Source: Acidobacteriota bacterium
Lineage (GTDB): Bacteria > Acidobacteriota > Thermoanaerobaculia > Multivoradales > JBCCEF01
Direction: 5' to 3'
NCBI GenBank assembly: GCA_039028635.1
Contig: JBCCHV010000002.1
Coordinates: 62,001 to 126,000, forward strand
Length of the DNA: 64,000 nt
Shown one piece after another: positions 1 to 7,834 of this stretch; within the stretch, counting starts at the first letter, position 1, and every line of letters starts with the position of its first letter. A program made the translations under genes and the position numbers. The notes beneath the pieces were generated by a model. The model did not search any database, was not told where the DNA came from, and saw only the letters and a list, made by a program, of their open reading frames with translations.

Positions 1-1
1 C

Positions 2-424
2 AGCCAAGGCGAGCCGGGTTCACCCTTGGTGCTCACCGGCCGAGTCCTCGCCGCCGATGGCGAGACGCCGGCCGCCGGCGTGCTGCTCTACTTCCACCAC
101 ACCAACGGCGAAGGGGTCTACCCACCTCCTCCGGGAAGCACCGGATGGCGCCGGCGCCACGGCACCCTCCGCGGCTGGCTACGGACCGACGCCGAGGGGC
201 GCTACGAGCTCCGCACCCTGAGGCCGGGTCCCTACCCCGACGCCAGGATTCCGGCTCACATCCACCTGCACATCCGAGAAGCGGACGGTAGTTCCTACCG
301 CGGCAGGGACTTCCACTTCACCGACGACCCGTTCCTGAGTGAGACGGCGAGACGACGCGCCGTCGAGCTCGTGCGAGCAGGAGACGGCTGGCGCGGAGAG
401 AAGGACGTCATCTTGCGTCCCTGA
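2..424 (+). CDS. Intradiol ring-cleavage dioxygenase-like protein (5' end outside window)
   Basis: The reading frame is open to the first base of the window, so the gene starts upstream; 140 codons are visible before TGA. The visible part matches the core of protocatechuate 3,4-dioxygenase beta/catechol dioxygenase-type proteins: a beta-sandwich start (VLTGRVLAADGETPAAGV), a tyrosine-containing GPYPDARIPAHIHLHI stretch (in the family the Tyr and His residues bind the active-site Fe(III)), and a C-terminal FTDDPFL segment. Family enzymes open catechol-type rings between the hydroxyls. The N-terminal part, including any signal peptide, is not visible; some bacterial members are exported proteins of unknown substrate. 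A TTG at 26 could be mistaken for a start, but the homologous sequence continues before it. Confidence 0.8.
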   Translation, partial: SQGEPGSPLVLTGRVLAADGETPAAGVLLYFHHTNGEGVYPPPPGSTGWRRRHGTLRGWLRTDAEGRYELRTLRPGPYPDARIPAHIHLHIREADGSSYRGRDFHFTDDPFLSETARRRAVELVRAGDGWRGEKDVILRP

Positions 425-474
425 GTTGAATCGGGGAAGTCAGGGGGCGCCTGGGCGCCCCCTGGAAGCCGGTA

Positions 475-807
475 CTAGCCGCTGACCAGGTCCGCAGCCA
501 GCTCCCGGTTGAAGCCCACCAACAGGGTATCGCCCGTCAGCACCATCGGGGCCCGGTAGTTGCCGGTCGGGCCTTTGAGGGCATCGAGATCGGTCTCGCC
601 GGCCTCGAAGGTCACCACCTTCTTGCCCTTGGCGACGTGCACCGTGCTCACCTTGCCGAGCAAGACCTGGACCTCGTCATCGGAGAGGGGTTGTTTGCGC
701 GCCGAGCGCTCCTCGACGATCTCGGCATCGTGGTTCGTCAGCACCTCACGGGTGCGCTCACAGCTCTTTCAAGAGGGGCGATGGTAATAGAGTTCGACCT
801 GACTCAC
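475..807 (-). CDS. Candidate selenoprotein: Spx/ArsC-like thioredoxin-fold protein with in-frame UGA (Sec13)
   Basis: Translating TGA at 769..771 as selenocysteine gives a 110-residue protein. It starts at a GTG (805..807) that has AAGGAG five bases upstream. The N-terminus reads SQVELYYHRPS-U-KSCERTREVL. Spx/ArsC-family proteins have PSCxxC at this place, so UGA replaces the first redox Cys and leaves U13-K-S-C16. The rest (AEIVEERSARKQPLSDDEV, then GPTGNYRAPMVLTGDTLLVGF) is the usual ArsC/glutaredoxin-like C-terminal half, with the cis-Pro region at RAPMVL. Known for the family: thiol-disulfide or arsenate reductase chemistry. Inferred here: a Sec-dependent redox enzyme. Without recoding only an 89-residue piece from a GTG at 744, lacking the active site, would be called. 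A tRNA-Sec gene at 21322 shows the organism has the trait. Confidence 0.85.
741..771 (-). promoter_or_regulatory. Bacterial SECIS-like hairpin following the UGA codon
   Basis: On the minus strand the UGA (769..771) is followed by 18 nt and then a five-base loop CGUGA closed by the stem GCACC/GGUGC (755..751 with 745..741). In E. coli fdhF the SECIS apical loop, which contains GU and binds SelB, begins 18 nt after the UGA. Distance and the GU in the loop agree. The bulged U of the E. coli element is not obvious, and the lower stem is weak, so the call rests on geometry plus the coding context. Confidence 0.6.
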
Positions 808-861
808 GGGATCTCCTTGAGAATTGTCTTCAATTCCAGCGACGCGAATGCTAGCAGGCTG

Positions 862-1305
862 CTAAGACCCAAGCTCTTCGAAGTCCTCACTGCGCGCGAT
901 CGAACGGAGGGCCGCGAGCAGCGCCGGCGGCGGCCGACGAATCCGCCGAGTGGTGAGATCGAGCCATGCCCCTTCGACGGTCACCGTCGCCGCGAGCTCG
1001 CCATCGGCTCGCAGCACCCGGTGGGTCAAGCGGTACTTGCGGCCGTTGGCGGAGAGGCCGGCAACGCGAAAGTCGATGGTGATGGTCTCTCCCATCGCCA
1101 CCTCACGGCGGTATCGGGTCTCCTCGCGGAAGATCACCGGACCGACATTCGCGGCCTCGAAGCGCTCAGCCCCGAAGCCGCGCTCGGCGAGGCAGGAGAA
1201 GCGCACGTGGGTGGCGTAGTCGTTGAAAGCGGTGTGGCGAAGATGCCGATTGGGATCGAGATCCGCCCACCGGACAGGGAAGGCTTGCTCGTAGGTCTGA
1301 CTCAT
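862..1305 (-). CDS. 4HBT-family acyl-CoA thioesterase
   Basis: The 147-residue protein has the hotdog-fold pattern of 4-hydroxybenzoyl-CoA thioesterase-type enzymes: VRWADLDPNRHLRHTAFNDY near the N-terminus (the D.N.H region carries the catalytic Asp in the family), then GETITIDFRV, KYRLTHRV and ELAATVTVEGAWLDL strands. Members hydrolyse acyl-CoA thioesters in the cytoplasm; the acyl substrate cannot be told from sequence. The ATG at 1305 overlaps the stop of the upstream membrane protein gene by four bases (ATGA), so it is the last gene of a three-gene unit (3046 to 862) and is probably translationally coupled. No strong Shine-Dalgarno is seen. Confidence 0.85.
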   Translation of the reverse strand: MSQTYEQAFPVRWADLDPNRHLRHTAFNDYATHVRFSCLAERGFGAERFEAANVGPVIFREETRYRREVAMGETITIDFRVAGLSANGRKYRLTHRVLRADGELAATVTVEGAWLDLTTRRIRRPPPALLAALRSIARSEDFEELGS

Positions 1306-2618
1306 GACGGCAGTGGCTTCTGTCTCGTGTCGGCTCGTTGTAGCCAGAGGGCCGAAGCCACCAGCAGCACCGGAACCAGATGGAAGAGGAGACGCGGGAA
1401 GCTCGAGCGAACGTAGAACCCGACGTCCACCGGAGCGGTGAAATAGACGAATAGATAGAAGGCGAGCTGGCCAGTGCAGACCCACGCGATGGCGCGCGTC
1501 GAGCGCCACCCCAGCAGCACCGGCAGAAGCAGCAGCACCCAGGGCAGGAAATGCCACTCGGGCAAATTGAGGATCTCGACCAGGGCGAGGGCGATCTCGC
1601 GACCGCGGGAGAGGTCCGGCCAGCCGGTGTTGGTGGTCTGAAACAGGTCGTGGCGAAGGTTGAGCGCCAGCCAGGGCACCACCACCAAGGCGGCGGGAGC
1701 CAAGGTGAGGATCGCACCACCCCAGCGCCAGGTGCCACTGCGCCAGCGGCGGATCAGCCAAACCAGGGCGAGAACCGCCGCCAACGCCGGGCCTTCGATC
1801 TTGGCCCCGGCCGCCAGAGCGGCCGCCGCACCGAGGCGGAGATCGTCCTCGAGACCCCGCGGCACCAGCAGAGCCGGCAGCGCGAGGAGCGGTGCCAGGG
1901 CCATGAACCAATCGGCCCCACCGGCGATGCGGTAGCCGATTCCGAACATGGCGACGGCGACGGCCATGAGGCCAACGGTCACCTGGCCCCCGAAGCCTCG
2001 TATCGCCAACCGCCGACAGGCTTCCTGGGCCGACAGCACCATGGCCGCGAACAGCAACACAGACCACAGCATCGAGGCGGCGACATCGAAGCCGCCTCCC
2101 AAGGTGTAGGTCAGGCCGTAGAGATTGGGCACCAGATTCGGATAGTCGGGATGGGCCGCAAGGTCGAGCGGATCGGCGAGATAGGCGAAGTCGGTGCCCT
2201 GGGCGAGGTAAGCGCGATGGGCCTTGATCCCCCAGTGATAAACAAAGTCCGGGAGATCGATGCGGCCCGCCACGGCGAGAAAGCCATAGAGGGCGACCGC
2301 CCCCCAGGCCGCCAGAGCCGGAGGGTGGAAAGCCGCTTCTGTCGCCGGTAGGCGGCCGACAGGACGCCCATTGCCCGACCGCTGTCGGATCAGCGTCCAC
2401 AGGCCGACGAGGAGGAAGAACACCAGCGTCAGGGCCATCGGGTGCCACCGCCAACCGGCCAGATCGAAGAGCAGCAGAATGACGTGAACCTGAACCAGGC
2501 CAACCGCTCCCTCGACGGCCCAGCGATCGCCCGCAGCGCCTTGCCCGGCGGCGAGCCCTTCGCCCGCCCAGCGGCCCAGCAACACCGTCAGAACGGCGAG
2601 GAGGAGGACGCCGGTCAC
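1302..2618 (-). CDS. Polytopic membrane protein, glycosyltransferase (GT-C) type
   Basis: From the GTG at 2618 the protein has 438 residues and about ten hydrophobic segments (for example VTGVLLLAVLTVLL at the start, LVFFLLVGLWTLI, LLALPALLVP, FLPWVLLLLPVLL). A periplasmic loop after TM3 has LPDFVYHWGIKAHRAYL, a D/H-rich first loop as found in GT-C integral-membrane glycosyltransferases that use polyprenyl-phosphate sugars. The GTG start overlaps the TGA of the upstream gene (GTGA), and the 3' end overlaps the thioesterase start. The longer open frame upstream (to 3002) is Arg/Pro-rich shadow sequence. The family call is moderate and the sugar donor and acceptor are unknown. Confidence 0.7.
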   Translation of the reverse strand: MTGVLLLAVLTVLLGRWAGEGLAAGQGAAGDRWAVEGAVGLVQVHVILLLFDLAGWRWHPMALTLVFFLLVGLWTLIRQRSGNGRPVGRLPATEAAFHPPALAAWGAVALYGFLAVAGRIDLPDFVYHWGIKAHRAYLAQGTDFAYLADPLDLAAHPDYPNLVPNLYGLTYTLGGGFDVAASMLWSVLLFAAMVLSAQEACRRLAIRGFGGQVTVGLMAVAVAMFGIGYRIAGGADWFMALAPLLALPALLVPRGLEDDLRLGAAAALAAGAKIEGPALAAVLALVWLIRRWRSGTWRWGGAILTLAPAALVVVPWLALNLRHDLFQTTNTGWPDLSRGREIALALVEILNLPEWHFLPWVLLLLPVLLGWRSTRAIAWVCTGQLAFYLFVYFTAPVDVGFYVRSSFPRLLFHLVPVLLVASALWLQRADTRQKPLPS

Positions 2619-3046
2619 GGCGGCATCACCCGGTAGATCACGCCGCTCGGCGAGCGCTTGGCCTCGCGGATGCGCGGGTGCTCGAGCTCGGTGTTGTAGG
2701 CCGCCAAAACCTGGCCCATCTGCTGCGCTCGGGGATGGCTCAGGGGAATCACCCGATGCCGGGGCAGAAAGTAAGCCACCCAGTAGGTGAGGAAGAAATC
2801 CTGGGTCTCGGAGCCGGTCCCGGAGGCGAACACCACCACCCGGTTGGCGGGCACGCCGGTCGCGATCGGCGTCAGAAAGTCGCGCAGGGCTTCCGGACGC
2901 CCCTCGCCCAGGCGCCACTTCGCCACCTCGCCATGGCCGAGAGGGTCGGCGGTCGAGTGATGGTAGCGCTCGACTTCCCGGCCGAGCTGCGCGAGACACC
3001 ACAGAAAGACCGCGAAGAGCACCAGTCGGGGCAGAAAGCGTCGCAT
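2615..3046 (-). CDS. Small membrane-anchored protein of unknown function
   Basis: A 143-residue protein starting MRRFLPRLVLFAVFLWCLAQL, i.e. one N-terminal membrane anchor, followed by an extracytoplasmic domain with GVPANRVVVFASG, FFLTYWVAYFLPRHRVIPL and a C-terminal GVIYRVMPP. The pattern resembles the soluble tail found in some glycosyltransferase-like membrane proteins, here encoded as a separate gene. It is first in an overlapping operon with the GT-C-type protein (GTGA overlap) and the thioesterase. A role in the same surface-glycan step is inferred only from this coupling. Confidence 0.65.
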   Translation of the reverse strand: MRRFLPRLVLFAVFLWCLAQLGREVERYHHSTADPLGHGEVAKWRLGEGRPEALRDFLTPIATGVPANRVVVFASGTGSETQDFFLTYWVAYFLPRHRVIPLSHPRAQQMGQVLAAYNTELEHPRIREAKRSPSGVIYRVMPP

Positions 3047-3102
3047 TTGAATGGCTTCGAGGGACCGGACGCTCCGCGAGCCGGAGCCGTCGCCGGGGGC
3101 AG

Positions 3103-3108
3103 TATAAT
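3103..3108 (+). promoter_or_regulatory. -10 element TATAAT for a leaderless transcript
   Basis: A perfect TATAAT lies seven bases before the ATG of the YfhO-like gene at 3116. Transcription normally starts about 7 nt after the -10, so the mRNA would begin at or within a base of the start codon. No Shine-Dalgarno sequence is present before the ATG, which agrees with leaderless translation. No good -35 is seen. Confidence 0.5.
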
Positions 3109-3115
3109 CGCGTCG

Positions 3116-5479
3116 ATGGACACCTGGAGCCCCGCGGACCTCCTTCCGGGAATCTCCTTCCTGCTCTTCGGCGGCCTCTTGCTGGGCCTCCTGCACCGCC
3201 GCTTCGACGCCATTCCGCGGGCCTGCGGCGCCCTCTTCCTGGCCTTGCCCGTGCTGCTGTTCGGTAGCAGCCTGTTCGGCGGACGCGTCCTGCTGCCGCT
3301 CGACTTCCTGCTCGGCTTCGAGCCCTTCCGCCAGATCGAGCCGGCAGCCGGTCCGGGACACCCCCTGCAGGGCGACCTGCCGCTCCTCATCCACCCGTCA
3401 CGGATCGCCGCCGGCGACGAGATCCTGGCCGGCCGCTGGCCCCTGTGGACGGATCACGTCGGTGCCGGCATGGGACTGCAGGCCGACCCTCAAGCCCAGG
3501 CCTTCCAGCCACTGGTGCTCGCCGCCCTGGCGCTGAGCCCCGACCAGGGACCCGCCCTCACCGCCGCCCTCAAAGAGCTCGTCGCCCTACTGTTCACTTT
3601 TCTGCTGCTGCGACGCTCGGGCTCGCAGCCGACCGCCGCCACCCTGGGGGCCTGCGCCTACGGCCTCGGCAGCTTCGTCATTCTGTGGGTCGGCTGGCCC
3701 CTCTCGACCACCTCCGCCGTCCTGCCGGCGGTGCTCTACGGCATCGAGGGCTGTCGGCACGAGCGCGGGACACGGTTCCCCTTACTCCTCACCGCCGCTC
3801 TCGTCACCCTGATGCTGGCGGGCCACCCCCAGACCATCGCCTTCGCCCTCGGTTTCGTCTTCCTCTTCGCCGCCGTCGGCTGGTGGAGCACCTCGGCGCC
3901 ACAGCGCGGAAGAGTGTTCGCGACCTGGCTCTGCTGCACCCTGATCGCGGTCGGAATCACCGCCCCCCTGTGGCTGCCGGCGAGCCGCCTGCTCGACCTC
4001 AGTGATCGCCGCGCCGTCATGACCGGTCCGCCGGCCGAGCACGGCTTCACCTTCGCCGCCGCCGTCGCGCCGCCGGCCCTCGGGGACCATCGCCTGGGCG
4101 CCCACTGGGGTCCGATCAATCGTCTCGAGGACAGCGCCGCCTTCGCGTCGACCATCGCCTGGCTCCTCGCCCTCGCCGCCGGCACCGGCGGTCGGCGAAA
4201 CCCCAGAGAGCTTCTGATCGCGGCCGTCGCCGTGGCCAGCCTGGGGCTCGCCGCCCTTCCGACGACCTGGACTGCAGGATTCCCGGCCATCGGAATCCTG
4301 TTCGCCGCCGGTCCCCAGCGGCTCGGATTTCTCACCGCCTTGGCCCTCGCCCTCCTCGCCGCTCGCGCCGTCGGACGCTGGCAGCAGGGCGAGATCCGTC
4401 GTCGACGCCTGGTGGCCGCTGCCGGCTTCTTGGTCGCGGCCTTGCTGTGGGCCTACCTCGCCCACCCGCCTCCCGTCGCCGGCACCCTCGCCGACTTTCG
4501 TCATGGCTGGCTGGCGGCTCAGATCGGTCTCGTCGTCCTGGCGACGGTGCTCCTGCTGCGCCCACCGAGTCGCCTCTCCGGGGGACTCCTGGTCGCCCTG
4601 GTGGCCGCCGAGCTGCTGGTCGCCCACGGCTCGGCCAATCCGGCTCAGCCGAAGCGCCTGGCGTTCCCGGAGACGCCGGCCATCACCGAGCTGCGCGCCG
4701 CCTCAGAGGAGAATCCAGGATCCCGCTTCGTCGCCCTCGGCAACGCCCTCGCCCCCAACCTCGGGAGCCTCTACGGCCTGCGCGACCTGCGCATCAACAA
4801 CCCCACCGGCCCGGCGGCGCTGCGACGGGTGACGGCGCCGCTCCGCCCGGCGACGGGAGGACAGCGCTGGCACCTCGAGCGCCCCGAGCACCCGCTCTAC
4901 GACCTGCTCGGCGTCGGCCAGGTGCTGACCCCTCGGGGGCGAACCCTGCCGCCTCCCCTCGAGCCCAGACTGCGTCATCCCTCGGGCTGGCTGTGGCAGC
5001 GCCCGCATCCCCTGCCGCGGCTGTTTCTGCCGGCGAGCGCCGAGCGCTTCACCGGCGGCTCCTGGGAGCGGTGGCTGGCTGACAACCACTCCTTCGCGGA
5101 GCGCGCCCTGGTGCAGTCCATGCCCGGCGACCCGTCGGAATGGCGCCAGCAGTCGCCGGGGCGGCTGACGGCGGCGACCCCGGAGAGCACCCGCTGGAGC
5201 GCTCAACTGGAAACCCTCGAAACTCGGCTGGTGGCCTCCTCGATCTACCAGGACGGCGGCTGGCGTGCCCTGATCGACGACCGAAGCCGACCGATCGTGC
5301 TCACCAACGGCCCCTTCGTCGGCCTGTGGGCGCAGCCCGGAGAGCAACGGCTCGAGCTGCTCTACCGCCCGCGAACGCACCTCCAGGGTTGCCTTCTGGC
5401 CGCCCTCGCCCTCAGCTTCGCCGGCGCCTTCCTGGGCCGGCCGCGAGGGCGCCGAGCAGCAGAGCGGCAAGGCCGGTGA
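3116..5479 (+). CDS. YfhO-family integral membrane protein
   Basis: 787 residues from the ATG at 3116. It has a long N-terminal membrane region (about a dozen hydrophobic helices to roughly residue 520) and a soluble C-terminal extracytoplasmic domain ending in one more TM. Typical YfhO features are the first loop with PLDFLLGFEPF, IHPSRIAAGDEILAGRWPLWTDHVGAG and AQAFQPL, and the C-terminal SIYQDGGWRALID...GPFVGLWAQPGEQRLELLYRP block. In Firmicutes, YfhO-type proteins glycosylate lipoteichoic acid; here a surface polymer glycosylation role is only likely. It converges on a second YfhO-like gene and overlaps it by 68 bases. Confidence 0.85.
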   Translation: MDTWSPADLLPGISFLLFGGLLLGLLHRRFDAIPRACGALFLALPVLLFGSSLFGGRVLLPLDFLLGFEPFRQIEPAAGPGHPLQGDLPLLIHPSRIAAGDEILAGRWPLWTDHVGAGMGLQADPQAQAFQPLVLAALALSPDQGPALTAALKELVALLFTFLLLRRSGSQPTAATLGACAYGLGSFVILWVGWPLSTTSAVLPAVLYGIEGCRHERGTRFPLLLTAALVTLMLAGHPQTIAFALGFVFLFAAVGWWSTSAPQRGRVFATWLCCTLIAVGITAPLWLPASRLLDLSDRRAVMTGPPAEHGFTFAAAVAPPALGDHRLGAHWGPINRLEDSAAFASTIAWLLALAAGTGGRRNPRELLIAAVAVASLGLAALPTTWTAGFPAIGILFAAGPQRLGFLTALALALLAARAVGRWQQGEIRRRRLVAAAGFLVAALLWAYLAHPPPVAGTLADFRHGWLAAQIGLVVLATVLLLRPPSRLSGGLLVALVAAELLVAHGSANPAQPKRLAFPETPAITELRAASEENPGSRFVALGNALAPNLGSLYGLRDLRINNPTGPAALRRVTAPLRPATGGQRWHLERPEHPLYDLLGVGQVLTPRGRTLPPPLEPRLRHPSGWLWQRPHPLPRLFLPASAERFTGGSWERWLADNHSFAERALVQSMPGDPSEWRQQSPGRLTAATPESTRWSAQLETLETRLVASSIYQDGGWRALIDDRSRPIVLTNGPFVGLWAQPGEQRLELLYRPRTHLQGCLLAALALSFAGAFLGRPRGRRAAERQGR

Positions 5480-7802
5480 ACGCGCCACCAACGCCAATTC
5501 CGGAAGGCCGATAGTGCAGCTCGACGGCGCCCACGCCGGGCGGTATCCGCAGGCCGAGGAAGGCCCCGTTGACGGTCAAGGTGTCGAGGAGCCGGCCCTC
5601 GCTGGTCCGGGCTCGCCAACCGTCCGGCCCCCGCAGACTGGTCGCCAGCAGCCGATCCTCGGCGCCCGGTGACCACTGCAAACGCCGGTATCCTCGCCGC
5701 TCCTCGACCACCTCGACCACCGGTCGCGGCCCCGGGGTGGGCTGCCACCCCCCGGCCTCGCGCTGCAGTAGGGCCACTCGGTCGGCACGCTCGAGATCGC
5801 GCACCCAGGCGGGCAGGTCCTGCCGCGGCAGAACCTCGACGGCGGCAGGAAAGAAGGCCTCGGGCAGCGCCTCCGGATTGCTGAAAACGAAGAAGGGATA
5901 AAACCGCCCGTCGTCGAACTGGCGGAGCCCATCGGGCCGCGGCACGCCGAGACTGAGCAGGGCGCCGCGCACGCCGAGGAAGTCGAGCAGCGGATGGTCG
6001 AGATTCGAGAAGGGAGCGAAGTACTCCTCGGTCGAGGGCGAGAAACCGAAGGCGGCTTCCAGAACCGCGAGCTGGCGCACGTCCGCCAAGGGGTTGTGCG
6101 ACCGCACGTCGCCGAGGTCATAGACGGAAAGCAACGCCGGATAGGCCAGCCGATCACCGCCCACGACCCGGCCTTCGCCGGTCGCGTCCGCCAGCGTCTC
6201 CACCAGTCCGGTGCGCGGGTAGAAGAGGGCCGACTGGCCGCGCGGCAGATGGCTACGGGCCCAGGGCACCAGATCGAGCAGCACCACCGCGGCCAACGCC
6301 CAGGCAGCGAGCCGTGGCTGCACCAGCAACAGGGCGCCGGCGGCGGCCAGCGAGAGCCAGAGCAGCAATCCCCAGCCGTCCGGCTGCAAAAGGAGGCTGA
6401 CAGCGGCGGCGAGGCCGAAGGCCAGCGCCGGCCGAGGCCATGGACGCCGTGACCAGTGTCGCCGTGACTGGCGCCACCGTGACTGGGTTCGGCGCGCCAG
6501 GGAGTCGATGCCGAGCGCCGCCGCGACGTTGAGCGCCAGGCAGGCGACCAGCAAGAAGCGCGACCAGGCGGGACTGCGCAGCGCCGGCACCAGCTCGAGG
6601 AGCAAGGCGAGGGGTACGAAGCGGGCGGTCAGCAGATAGGCCAGCCCGACGAAACCTAGCCAGGGCACCAGGCGTCGCCGGGGGCCGACGAAGAGCGCCA
6701 GCCAGGCCCCGGCCCAGGCGACCAGGCCGGCATAGCCGCTGCAGGCATCGACCCAATTGATGGGGCCTCGGAAGGGCTCCGCGTAGGGCCAACCGAAGGC
6801 CCGCGGATGGCTCGGAGCACGCAAGAAGGACACCGCTTCGGGAACGAAGCCGGCGGTCTTCAGGCTGGCACCGAGGGCGCTCGTCGGGAGACGCCGGGCA
6901 AGGGTCTCGTCGGCGCGCTGGGAGTGCGACAGGACCTCTGCGAAGGGCACCAAATGCACCGCCGCCAGGGCCAGACCGAGGCCGCAGGCGAGACCGACGG
7001 CGATCAACCCGCGACGCCGGCGTAGGCGGTCCGCGGGCGCCAGGGCGAGGCCGACGACGGCCGCCAGTCCGGCGCCGGCGAAGGCCGTTTCGGGATGCCC
7101 CGAGAGCAGCGTGACGGCGGCCACCAGCGCCGCCACCACCAGATTTCGACGCACCGGACGCCGCACCAGGCGCAGCGTCGCCGCCGCCAGCCAAGGCACC
7201 CAGGCGACGGTGGCGGTGTGCGGAAAGAGGGACCAGGCCATCAGTCCACCGGAAAGGGCAAAACCGGTCGCAGCGATCAGAGCGGCCGGTGAGCGCACCC
7301 CGACCAGCCGAGCGAGAACCCAGGTCCCGAGGGCCGCGATCAACACCTTGAGGCCCAACATCACCAGCAGGAAGTGCTGAATCGGCACCGCGCGGGCGAG
7401 GTTGTGGATCGGCGAGAAGACGCCGGCCTGGGGATTCGCCCACGGCGAGCTGCCGCCGTCGAGCAGGTCGGACCATAGCGGCAACCGCCGCTCCGCCAGA
7501 GCGTGGCGCACCTCCAGCTCCCAAGGCAGAAACTGGTAGACGGCGTCGTTGAGCAGGTCGTGGCGCGGGCTCGCTTCCACCCGAGGAGCGTCGGGCAGCC
7601 AGCGCAAGACGTCCGTCGGTGCCAGCAAATGGTCGCCAACCAGCCAGGGCGCCAATAGCAGCCAGGGCAGGAGGAAACCGAGAAGGCGGGCTCCCGCGGA
7701 CAGTGGACGCCGCAGGAGGCGCGCCAACAGCTCGCACGCGCCCAGGGCCAGCAACAGGGGCAAGGCGAGCTGGATCCAGAGCTGCCAGTGGAAGGTCGCC
7801 AT
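5412..7802 (-). CDS. YfhO-family integral membrane protein, second copy
   Basis: A 796-residue relative of the neighbouring + strand gene. It shares the first-loop layout (LLAPTDVLRWLP, DAVYQFLPWELEVRHALAERRLPLWSDLLDGGSSPWANPQAGVFSP), many TM helices, and the C-terminal ATSLRGPDGWRARTSEG...NGAFLGLRIPPGVGAVELHYRPSG module. Asp in the first loop is the usual place of the catalytic residue in GT-C-fold enzymes. It ends inside the 3' end of the + strand YfhO gene (68-base convergent overlap), so the two C-termini are encoded on both strands of the same DNA. Upstream, the start faces the methyltransferase gene (divergent, 32 bp). Confidence 0.85.
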   Translation of the reverse strand: MATFHWQLWIQLALPLLLALGACELLARLLRRPLSAGARLLGFLLPWLLLAPWLVGDHLLAPTDVLRWLPDAPRVEASPRHDLLNDAVYQFLPWELEVRHALAERRLPLWSDLLDGGSSPWANPQAGVFSPIHNLARAVPIQHFLLVMLGLKVLIAALGTWVLARLVGVRSPAALIAATGFALSGGLMAWSLFPHTATVAWVPWLAAATLRLVRRPVRRNLVVAALVAAVTLLSGHPETAFAGAGLAAVVGLALAPADRLRRRRGLIAVGLACGLGLALAAVHLVPFAEVLSHSQRADETLARRLPTSALGASLKTAGFVPEAVSFLRAPSHPRAFGWPYAEPFRGPINWVDACSGYAGLVAWAGAWLALFVGPRRRLVPWLGFVGLAYLLTARFVPLALLLELVPALRSPAWSRFLLVACLALNVAAALGIDSLARRTQSRWRQSRRHWSRRPWPRPALAFGLAAAVSLLLQPDGWGLLLWLSLAAAGALLLVQPRLAAWALAAVVLLDLVPWARSHLPRGQSALFYPRTGLVETLADATGEGRVVGGDRLAYPALLSVYDLGDVRSHNPLADVRQLAVLEAAFGFSPSTEEYFAPFSNLDHPLLDFLGVRGALLSLGVPRPDGLRQFDDGRFYPFFVFSNPEALPEAFFPAAVEVLPRQDLPAWVRDLERADRVALLQREAGGWQPTPGPRPVVEVVEERRGYRRLQWSPGAEDRLLATSLRGPDGWRARTSEGRLLDTLTVNGAFLGLRIPPGVGAVELHYRPSGIGVGGAFTGLAALLLGALAAGPGRRRRS

Positions 7803-7822
7803 TCGGCCGCGACTTTACACCT

Positions 7823-7828
7823 TAGAAT
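7823..7828 (+). promoter_or_regulatory. -10 element TAGAAT for a leaderless transcript
   Basis: TAGAAT ends six bases before the ATG at 7835. As at 3103, this puts the expected transcription start on the start codon, and no Shine-Dalgarno sequence is visible between them. A -35 is not recognisable. Confidence 0.45.
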
Positions 7829-7834
7829 CGCTCC

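Noticed and set aside
475-744. 89-residue protein starting at GTG 744
   Set aside because: It lacks the N-terminal strand and active site of the family, has no ribosome-binding site, and the homologous sequence continues upstream through the TGA.
475-807. Pseudogene or UGA-to-Trp code change as explanation for the in-frame TGA
   Set aside because: Everything else in the frame is intact, TGA is an ordinary stop in many genes here, and a tRNA-Sec gene is present.
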